The notes beneath the pieces were generated by a model. That model was not told where the DNA came from. It saw only the letters and a list, made by a program, of their open reading frames with translations, and did not search any database. The translations under genes and the position numbers were made by a program. Source: Chloroflexota bacterium (GTDB lineage Bacteria > Chloroflexota > UBA5177 > JANWHV01). Taken from it: a stretch of DNA of 15,384 nucleotides. Of this stretch, positions 1-5,514 are shown piece by piece (position 1 is the first letter of the stretch; every line of letters starts with the position of its first letter). Location: positions 1 to 15,384 of the forward strand of contig JANWHO010000022.1 in the NCBI GenBank assembly GCA_025450375.1. The letters run 5' to 3'.

Positions 1-152
1 GGAGGATCGGGATCGCGATCAACGACGGCACGGTGATCCTTACCGGGACCGTCCATTCCTGGCTGCAGCGACGTGCCGTCGTGGGCGCCGCCGGGCACGC
101 GCTGGGCGTGCAAGCCGTCGATGACCGGCTTCGGATCGACCCGCGTCGCTAG
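1..152 (+). CDS. BON-domain protein, C-terminal end (5' part outside window)
   Basis: The reading frame is open from the window edge (first full codon at 3) to a TAG at 150-152, about 49 codons. The translation has the BON-domain pattern: a beta strand, then 'NDGTVILTGTV', then a helix with 'RRAVVGAAGHALGVQAV', and a final strand with 'DDRLRI'. In BON proteins this small alpha-beta fold is usually periplasmic or envelope-associated and is thought to bind lipid or membrane surfaces. Only the last repeat is visible, so the full length, any signal peptide and the number of BON repeats are unknown. The gene converges on the minus-strand gene ending at 239. The domain assignment is fairly safe from the GxVxLxGxV core; the role is inference. 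Confidence 0.7.
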   Translation, partial: RIGIAINDGTVILTGTVHSWLQRRAVVGAAGHALGVQAVDDRLRIDPRR

Positions 153-238
153 CCGAGCCCTGCCACGCACGCGCTGGTCTGGCGCCAAGCGCCCGTGCCG
201 GGACCCGATCAGCACCAAGGAGCACCAGCGCGCCGTGA

Positions 239-610
239 TCAGACTGTTGGCACCCGTGCCGACCGCTGCGTCAGCAAGCGTTGCAGCACCGCGGCATTGC
301 TGATCTCCCCGGCATGGGAGGCATACAACAGCGTGACCCGGCCGTGGTGGGCGCGCGCCACCAGGTCAGCCAGAATCGCCCGCGCCTCGGGCGTGGCCAG
401 CTCGCGTTCGTAGCGACCTTGAAACTCCGCCCATTTCGCGGGATCGTGGCCATACCAGCGCCGTAACTCGGTGGAGGGAGCAATCCCTTTCTCCCAGGCG
501 TCGATCCGCGCCGCGTCCTTGCGGAGGCCACGCGGCCAGAGCCGCTCCACCAACACACGATAACCGTCCTCCGCTTCCGCGGGATCGTAGATGCGCTTCA
601 TGGTGATCAT
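239..610 (-). CDS. DUF488 / YeaO-like family protein
   Basis: A 123-residue protein, the usual length for single-domain DUF488 (YeaO-like) proteins. The family signature is clear: 'MKRIYDP' at the N-terminus, 'RVLVERLWPRGL' around residues 18-29, a 'WYGHDPAKWAEFQGRY' segment in the middle and 'VTLLYASH' near the C-terminus. The function is not established. Conserved Arg/Trp residues and a DNA-glycosylase-like fold have been discussed for relatives, so I assign no reaction. The start at 610 follows a GAGGGT Shine-Dalgarno-like stretch; an alternative ATG lies three codons in (601). The gene is downstream of the FrnE-type gene on the same strand, but a gap of about 185 bp argues that it has its own promoter. 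No membrane segment or signal peptide is visible. Confidence 0.85.
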   Translation of the reverse strand: MITMKRIYDPAEAEDGYRVLVERLWPRGLRKDAARIDAWEKGIAPSTELRRWYGHDPAKWAEFQGRYERELATPEARAILADLVARAHHGRVTLLYASHAGEISNAAVLQRLLTQRSARVPTV

Positions 611-795
611 CTTACCCTCTGCTTGGGAGGCTAGTTTCGTCCAGGCGGGTCGAGATCAGAGAAGAGAAATCCTTCAAGCGCCACGGTGCTGTCCCAGCCT
701 TCGTCCCCGCCAATTGGAATCGGCACGACAGATGGCCGCCGAGACTTTTCGCTTCACCTCGACCTCGCCGACCGTTCCCGCACGGTAGCATGTCG
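611..795. other. Intergenic stretch between DUF488 gene and FrnE-type gene
   Basis: 185 bases with no convincing coding frame on either strand. It must hold the 3' end signal of the FrnE-type gene and the promoter of the DUF488 gene. I could not pick a convincing -10/-35 pair, a strong hairpin, or either of the two promoter signatures found elsewhere in the window. Confidence 0.4.
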
Positions 796-1479
796 TCACT
801 GCCCTTGCCGCAGCGCCTGCTCGAACAGGTCGCGCGTGGCGTCCAGACAGCCCGCGCCATGACATGGCAGGGCCGTGACTCCCACGACCTTGCGCTGCCG
901 CATCCTTGGCGCGGCGATCGGGTGGCGCAGCTTCGTCCCGTCGGCCAGCATCAAGGTCGGCGTGCCGCGCACCCCGTAGCGTTCTCGTCCCAGGCGCCCC
1001 TCCTCCAGGACGGGTTCCCGGGCGACTCCACTGTCAAAGTCGCGGGTAAAACTCGGCAGGTCCAGGCCGGCTTCCCTGGCGATCGCCAGCAGCACGTCGC
1101 GCGTGCCGATGTCGCGGCTCTCGCCAAAGAAGGCGCGGCGCACCCGCAGGTCATAGTCAAAGGCGGCCGCCTCACCTTGGCGGGCGGCGCACCAGACGGC
1201 ATCAAAGGCCGGTAGCGTCGTGCTGGGCCAGGTGGAAGCGGTATACGGCACAAAGGCGGCCGTCGGCTCCTGGATGGCGGCCAGCCACCACTCTTGCTCC
1301 AGAATGTCGCGCGGCGCCGGTTCGCCGCCCAGAACCTCCAGGGGGAATGGGCGGATCCGCGGCTTCACCCGATCCTGGTACTCAGGCGCAATCGTATGCA
1401 GGCGCACGGCCGCAATATAGCACCATGGTCAATAGTACTCGGCCCACTCCCACAGCTCAGGTAACTCGATATTCTCCAT
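796..1479 (-). CDS. DsbA/FrnE-type thioredoxin-fold oxidoreductase, predicted selenoprotein (UPWC active site)
   Basis: A DSBA-family (FrnE-like) thiol oxidoreductase of 227 residues if the in-frame TGA at 1429-1431 is read as selenocysteine. From the ATG at 1479 the frame reads 'WAEYY', TGA, 'PWCYIAAVRL'. The TGA replaces the first Cys of the family's CPWC(Y) redox motif, giving U17-Pro-Trp-C20. The same frame then runs without interruption to a TGA at 796-798. Other FrnE features are present: the 'GVRGTPTLML' cis-Pro segment (Pro174) and a second C-x4-C motif (Cys206, Cys211) as in Deinococcus FrnE. An AAAGGAGAG Shine-Dalgarno precedes the ATG. The only alternative start after the TGA (GTG at 1407) has no Shine-Dalgarno and would remove the first strand and active site. 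A hairpin follows the TGA. No signal peptide is visible, so it is probably cytoplasmic. The promoter at 1730-1773 suggests Crp/Fnr control. Alternatives are a Cys-to-stop mutation or a sequence error. Confidence 0.8.
1385..1424 (-). promoter_or_regulatory. Candidate bacterial SECIS hairpin downstream of the in-frame TGA
   Basis: In the mRNA, four bases after the UGA, GGUGC (1424-1420) pairs with GCGCC (1389-1385). After an internal loop, UGC-GGC (1414-1409) pairs with GCC-(U)-GCA (1403-1397) with one bulged U, closing a 5-nt apical loop CGUGC at 1408-1404. The loop begins 21 nt after the UGA and has G as its second base. This fits the general bacterial SECIS pattern of a G at the start of a small apical loop roughly 16-37 nt after the UGA. 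The bulged U is on the 3' side, unlike the 5'-side U known in E. coli fdhF. The fold was done by eye and has not been energy-minimised. Confidence 0.55.
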
Positions 1480-1517
1480 CGCGCGCTCTCCTTTCTTCTC
1501 CTGGCTCGTCCGCAATG

Positions 1518-1534
1518 CCTGGCCGGCGGTCAGG
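1518..1534. repeat. Short inverted repeat in the leader of the FrnE-type gene
   Basis: CCTGGCC-GGC-GGTCAGG forms a 7-bp stem with a 3-base loop, with one G-T pair. It lies between the small leader frame and the ribosome-binding site of the selenoprotein gene. No U-run follows, so a terminator is unlikely. It could be a leader hairpin. Confidence 0.3.
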
Positions 1535-1569
1535 CCAGTAGCTCTCCACCAGCGGCTATGCCAGCGCTG

Positions 1570-1629
1570 CTAGACAGGTGGTGACGAAGTTTCGCGGCGG
1601 CGTCTCGTGCCGCGGGATCTGTTGCACAT
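1570..1629 (-). CDS. Possible 19-residue leader peptide upstream of the selenoprotein gene
   Basis: On the minus strand an ATG at 1629 sits directly behind a very strong AAGGAGGGGAG ribosome-binding stretch and opens a 19-codon frame ending with TAG at 1570. The peptide starts Met-Cys-Asn and is arginine-rich (an RRRR run at residues 9-12). It lies in the predicted 5' leader between the Crp/Fnr-type promoter (start site near 1723) and the FrnE-type gene at 1479. It could be a regulatory leader ORF or chance. The Shine-Dalgarno strength is the only real support, and the spacing to the ATG is rather short. Confidence 0.3.
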   Translation of the reverse strand: MCNRSRGTRRRRETSSPPV

Positions 1630-1729
1630 CTCCCCTCCTTGTACCGATTCCCGTGATCTGGCCTGATCTCCGGGCACACGTCACGTTCCGGGAGAGACCG
1701 CCTCATCACGGATGGTGAGACTATCGAAG

Positions 1730-1773
1730 AGCATAGCATGATGCCGAGCCATGCCGCCGTGACTTTTGTCACG
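1730..1773 (-). promoter_or_regulatory. Predicted Crp/Fnr-type class II promoter for the FrnE-type selenoprotein gene
   Basis: A perfect palindrome CGTGAC-TTTT-GTCACG occupies 1758-1773 (TGA-N6-TCA layout, centre 1765.5). On the minus strand a TATGCT -10 element lies at 1735-1730, beginning 30.5 bp from the palindrome centre, so the site would be near -41.5 relative to a start around 1723. The same palindrome spacing and the same TATGCT hexamer recur before the NnrS gene (10200-10243) and the DUF2249 gene (11612-11654). The region lies just downstream of the sensor kinase stop codon and points at the FrnE-type gene. Confidence 0.65.
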
Positions 1774-1840
1774 CCGAATAACCCGCGGTTGCGCATGAAG
1801 GCGCCGGCCATCGACTGTATTGGAGCCGCCCGCATGACGA

Positions 1841-3559
1841 TCAGTTAAGGGAGGTGGGAGGAGCCGGAAGGCGGAGCCGGAAGGTGCTGCCTTCCACGCT
1901 AGTCATCTCCAGATCGAGATCCCCGCCCATGGCCTCGGCTAAGCGCCGGCTGAGATGCAGTCCCAAACCCGTGCCGACATGGCCGGCGCGGATACGACTG
2001 CCAGGGACGCGGCCAAAGCGGGTGAAAAGAATACCGCGATGCTGCTCCGCGATGCCCGGGCCCTGGTCGCGCACGCGAACCGTGACCGTTGACCCGTCCG
2101 TACTCCAGTTCACGGCGACCGGGCTGCCCTCCGGCGAGTACTTCGCCGCGTTATCGATCAGATTGCCCAGAATTTGCACGGCTCGATCAGGCTCGGCCAC
2201 CACCTGAGAGTCCGCTCGCCCCTCCAGGAGAATCCGCTGGCCGGGGTAGCTCACCCGAACCTCCGCCGCCGCTCGCTCAATCAAGGCGCGGAGCGGGACC
2301 GGCCCCCGATCCAGGGTCATCGTCTCACCTTCCATCCGACTCATGAGCAGCAGATCCTCCACCAGCCGGGATTGGCGGTTTGCCGCCTGGGCGATCTGGG
2401 CGATTCGTTCCCGCTTCCGGGGCTCGCTTATGTGCTCCCAGCGTTCATCCAGCAGCTCGGCCAGACCGAGGATCGCGGTAAGGGGGGTGCGTAACTCGTG
2501 GCTGACCGCCGCGACCAGATCGCTCCGCAGGCCAGCCAACTCCTCCGACGCCGTTGCGTGTTCCCGCGCCAGCAAATATTGGCGCGCGCGGGCCATGGCC
2601 TGCCCGGTAAGCCCAGCCATCGTTCGCAAAAAGTTCCGCTCATCCACCGTGAAGATCCGCGGCTGCGGGAAAACGACCTCCAGTACTCCGATTGTCCGGC
2701 CTTCGGCCCGCAACGGCAAGCAGGCTCGCGCCTCGACGCGAGCCCGCACTCTCATCTTCAAGGTTGTATTGGAGGTAAAAAAGCTGGTGGGCGTCTCGAT
2801 CCATACCGAGGCACCACGGCGGGCGGCCTCGCAGGCCGGATGGTTGAGGCCGAGGGCGAGACGGGCATCACCTGATGGGTCTCCTTCGAGGTCAACCCGT
2901 TCGAGCCAGCTACCATCGGCGGAGAGGAGGTGGACGATCGTCATTCCAGCCCCGAGCGCCTTGGGTCCGTCGCGGATCGCCACCGCGGCAACCTCCGCCG
3001 GTGTGCTCACCCCCGCCAGGGCCGCGGTGACCGCCTGCAGGGCCTCCAAACGGGTCTGCCGAGTCACTAATTGCTGGCGCCTGCCCTCAGCCAGACTAGC
3101 GATCGTGCTGAGGGTCGCGAAGGTAGCAAAGGAGATAATGAAACCGACCAGGTCGGGTACTCCGGTGAAGTTCCAGGCTAGGTGGGGCGAGAGAATAAAG
3201 TAGTTGATTGCAAGGGCCGAGACCAGGGAGGCGCACAGAGCGGCCACGATACCCCAGAGAAGTGCTACTCCGACAATGACCACATAGCTGAATGATGAGA
3301 GAAAGTCGAAGTGGGGAAAGGTCTCGCCGAGGAAATATTCCGGAACCAGGGCGCCGGCCGCCAAAAGGGCGCCGCCAAGACAGCCAACCAACGGCCGGCG
3401 CCAGCGCGTGGGGAGTCGTTGAGGAGCATAGATATGTCCTTGGAGCCAGCGAACGAGCTGCCACGTCCAGCGAGCGGTTCTGGGAAAGGACACAGTTGCT
3501 GGGCTCTCGCCTTCCACTTCACCCATCATAGCGCCCCCGCGATGTCCATTACGAGGCAC
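1841..3559 (-). CDS. Membrane-bound sensor histidine kinase (DUF4118 + GAF + HisKA + HATPase)
   Basis: A 572-residue sensor kinase from the GTG at 3559, which has AAAAGGA six bases upstream; ATGs at 3529 and 3526 are alternatives. Residues about 55-160 hold closely spaced hydrophobic segments of the KdpD-like DUF4118 type (four membrane spans). A GAF-like sensor domain follows at about 170-325. The HisKA dimerisation domain carries the phospho-acceptor His in 'VSHELRTPL' (about residue 354). The ATPase domain shows the N box 'NLIDNAAKYSPEG', G1 'DQGPGI' and G2 'GTGLGL'. It should autophosphorylate and pass phosphate to a response regulator, usually OmpR/PhoB class for this architecture. No response regulator lies next to it, so it is an orphan within the window. 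The OmpR-like direct repeats before the genes at 3675-7961 are plausible outputs. The stimulus is unknown, and the full KdpD N-terminal domain is absent, so this is not KdpD itself. Confidence 0.9.
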   Translation of the reverse strand: MPRNGHRGGAMMGEVEGESPATVSFPRTARWTWQLVRWLQGHIYAPQRLPTRWRRPLVGCLGGALLAAGALVPEYFLGETFPHFDFLSSFSYVVIVGVALLWGIVAALCASLVSALAINYFILSPHLAWNFTGVPDLVGFIISFATFATLSTIASLAEGRRQQLVTRQTRLEALQAVTAALAGVSTPAEVAAVAIRDGPKALGAGMTIVHLLSADGSWLERVDLEGDPSGDARLALGLNHPACEAARRGASVWIETPTSFFTSNTTLKMRVRARVEARACLPLRAEGRTIGVLEVVFPQPRIFTVDERNFLRTMAGLTGQAMARARQYLLAREHATASEELAGLRSDLVAAVSHELRTPLTAILGLAELLDERWEHISEPRKRERIAQIAQAANRQSRLVEDLLLMSRMEGETMTLDRGPVPLRALIERAAAEVRVSYPGQRILLEGRADSQVVAEPDRAVQILGNLIDNAAKYSPEGSPVAVNWSTDGSTVTVRVRDQGPGIAEQHRGILFTRFGRVPGSRIRAGHVGTGLGLHLSRRLAEAMGGDLDLEMTSVEGSTFRLRLPAPPTSLN

Positions 3560-3610
3560 CAGCAATCCTTTTGGCGGACGTCATCACTGGCCATGTGAAT
3601 TCGCCGGTGT

Positions 3611-3658
3611 TTGCCGCGGGGATGGCGTCAAGGCTCAAAAACTCCATCCCCGCGGCAA
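3611..3658 (-). terminator. Perfect 15-bp stem-loop downstream of the 3675-4148 gene
   Basis: The 15-base arm at 3611-3625 (TTGCCGCGGGGATGG) is the exact reverse complement of 3644-3658, with an 18-base spacer. It sits 17 bp past the stop of the minus-strand gene at 3675 and before the start of the sensor kinase, so it most likely ends that transcript. No U-run follows the stem, so termination would have to be of the U-less kind, or the hairpin may instead protect the 3' end. Confidence 0.6.
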
Positions 3659-3674
3659 TCATCGACGATCCGGC

Positions 3675-4148
3675 CTACGGGTGGTCATTGAGGAAGTTCC
3701 TCGCGCCCGCCGCCACGATCCCCGCCAGAACCGCCTTCACGAGCAGGCTATCCAGGATACCGGCCCCCCGACCGAGCAGCTGATCCAGAACACCCGGCTG
3801 ACGCTGCTGGAGTCCCGCCAGTACCTCGGCCAACATTTCGGGGTCGCGGAGGACCGCTACCGCGCCTTCGCCTTCCAACTCCGGAATGCGCATCCGGTGA
3901 TCCTCGGCCTGCTGATGAACGTATTGCCCAAACAGAATCCGGTTCTGTGGCGAAAATCGGCCCAGCGACCAGGCTGCCGCCCACTCGAATTCCTCGGCGG
4001 TGAGTTGCGGGGCCATGGCCTGATAGCGGCCCACCACTTCCTGGTCGGTATACCCGTCCCAGGGCGCCCCTTTTTCATACCGCGCGATAAAGTCCTGGTA
4101 ATCGTTCCCAACTGTGCGCGGTGCGAGTACGGTGTCCATTGCTTTCAC
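3675..4148 (-). CDS. Conserved-looking hypothetical protein, C-terminal hydrophobic segment
   Basis: A 157-residue protein that I cannot assign to a named family. The GTG at 4148 is the likely start: GAGGAGG lies six bases upstream, and the longer frame from 4163 would place that Shine-Dalgarno inside the coding sequence. The first half holds a 'DYQDFIARYEKGAPWDGYTDQEVVGRYQAMAPQ' type segment (about residues 16-49) followed by 'SPQNRILFGQYVHQQ'. Proteins of this look, with a YQDF..RY..G....GY.D.E...RY motif, occur in Chloroflexota from memory, without a known role. The middle is charged and helical. The C-terminus ('LLVKAVLAGIVAAGARNFL') is hydrophobic enough for a membrane-associated helix. 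Its promoter carries the TCTCAT direct repeat shared with the ScyD-like, protease and HtrA genes, which suggests a shared stress role. Confidence 0.75.
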   Translation of the reverse strand: MKAMDTVLAPRTVGNDYQDFIARYEKGAPWDGYTDQEVVGRYQAMAPQLTAEEFEWAAAWSLGRFSPQNRILFGQYVHQQAEDHRMRIPELEGEGAVAVLRDPEMLAEVLAGLQQRQPGVLDQLLGRGAGILDSLLVKAVLAGIVAAGARNFLNDHP

Positions 4149-4196
4149 GATTGTCCTCCTCACTAGCGATTCGTGCCCTGTCCGGGCTACACCCTC

Positions 4197-4229
4197 ACAC
4201 TATGGCGTCTGGATGAGACGATGATGAGA
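4197..4229 (-). promoter_or_regulatory. TCTCAT-N5-TCTCAT box A and -10 for the 3675-4148 gene
   Basis: On the minus strand TCTCAT at 4229-4224 and again at 4218-4213 gives an 11-bp direct repeat. Ten bases later TAGTGT (4202-4197) fits a -10 element, about 49 bp before the GTG start. The geometry equals that of boxes B, C and D. This box lies inside the stem-loop at 4206-4249. Confidence 0.6.
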
Positions 4230-4249
4230 GGCATCGCCTCATCCAGACG
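4206..4249 (-). terminator. Stem-loop terminator of the ScyD-like gene
   Basis: CGTCTGGATGAG (4206-4217) is the exact reverse complement of 4238-4249. The stem continues after one mismatch with CGATG/CATCG, leaving an 8-base loop. It begins 7 bp past the stop of the minus-strand ScyD-like gene (4257), the expected place for a terminator. No U-run follows. The left arm and loop overlap the direct-repeat box for the next gene, so the same DNA appears to serve two purposes. Confidence 0.6.
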
Positions 4250-4256
4250 GCTCGTT

Positions 4257-5423
4257 TCAGATGGCGATGCGAAGCACCTCGCCCTTACCGGTGAAGACAC
4301 TGTGGTTCGTGACGTACAGGGCGCCATCAGGCCCTACCGTCACCCCGCCAGGGGCGATCAGCCCATCGGTCATCACCGTGGTGCGTAAACCGTCCGGGGT
4401 GATCTTGACCAGTCTGCCGGTCATGCTGCCGCCCTGCTCGGCGTACATCAAGCCGTCCTTGACGATTTCCAGCACGTACAGGTTCCCCTTCTGGTCGAAG
4501 GTCACGCTGATGATGTTGGTAAAGCCCTCGGCAAAAGTCGTGGGGGCCTTGCCGGGAACGACGCGGAAGATGTGGGCAGCGCCCGGTGGGAAGGGGAAGC
4601 CGGTCAACTGCCCCACGTAGAACGCGCCGTCAGGACCGCGGGTGATAGTGGTCGGCACCGGCTCCATCGGCATCTGGGCCCCAGCCGGCATCTTCAGCGC
4701 CTTCGGAGCGGTTACCTGGCGATTGGCGAAAACGGCAAGGGTCGAAATCTTCCCATCATTCGTCACCTTCAGCAGGCTGTTGCCGCCCGCGTCAGCCACG
4801 ACCAGCCCGTCAGAGACCACCAACACCGAATAGGGATTGGAATCGACTGGCCCGCCCGCCGGATTGTGCTTGGCTTCATGGGCGGAGAGATCGGCGATCT
4901 TGTGCCAGCCCCCGTTCCCGTCCGTGTCAAGCTGAACGAGTTGTCCGAAACCGGCGCCGGGCGCGCCGAGCTTGCCTCGATCATTCGGATTCGCGCCCAG
5001 TCCGATCACGGCGAACACCTTGCCATCCTTCGTCACGGCGACATCATGCACCCCAGTGGCGCTGGATGGGCCCTTGCTATTGGGGTCGGCCAGGGAGGGC
5101 AGGCCCATGGCGATGCGGGTCTGCTTGCCGTGCGAGACGCGCGTAATGGCGCCGGATGCTCCGTAGCATGTCTTGCCGCCGCCCTCTGGATCTTTGATGC
5201 ACGGCGCGGCGCCGCCGTGCCCAGCTTCCGCGATGTACAAATCACCGTTCGGACCAAAGGTCAGCCCGCGCGGATTATCGAGGCCGCGTGCCACCACGGT
5301 GACGGACGGCTTCGTTTCCTTGGCGCTCACGGGGCTGCCGAGCGCCGCGAGACTGCCCCCAAGCAGGGCGGTCACCATCAGCGCCCGCGAAACCCGCGGA
5401 ACGCTTGCATATCCCTGGACCAT
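4257..5423 (-). CDS. Secreted ScyD/ScyE-family beta-propeller protein
   Basis: A 388-residue protein with a signal peptide: a basic start, a hydrophobic core 'ALMVTALLGGSLAALG' and a likely cut after 'VSA' near residue 34. The rest is a repeat-rich beta-propeller with NHL/SGL-like blades: 'NPRGLTFGPNGDLYIAEAG', 'VHDVAVTKDGKVFAVIG', 'ITRGPDGAFYVGQL', 'ISVTFDQKGNLYVLE' and 'PGGVTVGPDGALYVTNH'. The start, blade order and end match the ScyD/ScyE family, named after cyanobacterial scytonemin-cluster genes; most members outside cyanobacteria have no known function. Two cysteines (in 'APC' and 'KTC') could form a disulfide after export. GGGAGGT before the ATG supports the start. It is preceded by direct-repeat box B and followed by the stem-loop at 4206-4249. 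The scytonemin pathway itself is not indicated here. Confidence 0.85.
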   Translation of the reverse strand: MVQGYASVPRVSRALMVTALLGGSLAALGSPVSAKETKPSVTVVARGLDNPRGLTFGPNGDLYIAEAGHGGAAPCIKDPEGGGKTCYGASGAITRVSHGKQTRIAMGLPSLADPNSKGPSSATGVHDVAVTKDGKVFAVIGLGANPNDRGKLGAPGAGFGQLVQLDTDGNGGWHKIADLSAHEAKHNPAGGPVDSNPYSVLVVSDGLVVADAGGNSLLKVTNDGKISTLAVFANRQVTAPKALKMPAGAQMPMEPVPTTITRGPDGAFYVGQLTGFPFPPGAAHIFRVVPGKAPTTFAEGFTNIISVTFDQKGNLYVLEIVKDGLMYAEQGGSMTGRLVKITPDGLRTTVMTDGLIAPGGVTVGPDGALYVTNHSVFTGKGEVLRIAI

Positions 5424-5474
5424 GATTTACCTCCCAGTACGGATCGTGCTCCCGCCACCCGCGGGCTATCTCTC

Positions 5475-5507
5475 ACCCTAGAAAGGGAAAATGAGAGTAC
5501 GATGAGA
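5475..5507 (-). promoter_or_regulatory. TCTCAT-N5-TCTCAT box B and -10 for the ScyD-like gene
   Basis: On the minus strand TCTCAT at 5507-5502 and 5496-5491 repeats with an 11-bp period. Ten bases on, TAGGGT (5480-5475) stands in the -10 place, about 50 bp upstream of the ATG at 5423. The arrangement is the same as boxes A, C and D. Confidence 0.65.
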
Positions 5508-5514
5508 CGCCGAA

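Noticed and set aside
796..1407. Ordinary 203-residue protein starting at GTG 1407 with the upstream TGA as a true stop
   Set aside because: The GTG has no ribosome-binding site. The version lacks the first beta strand and the redox motif, and the frame upstream continues the family sequence from a well-placed Shine-Dalgarno and ATG.
1530..1835. 101-codon open frame on the minus strand between the kinase and the FrnE-type gene
   Set aside because: No family resemblance and no ribosome-binding site. It runs across the palindrome and -10 of the promoter at 1730-1773 and is better explained as high-GC chance.
2343..3203. 286-codon plus-strand open frame opposite the sensor kinase
   Set aside because: Arg/Ser/Ala-rich shadow without motifs, while the minus strand encodes all kinase boxes.
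4257..5423. Scytonemin biosynthesis gene
   Set aside because: The family name derives from that pathway, but no other scytonemin genes are present and the family is widespread in non-producers.
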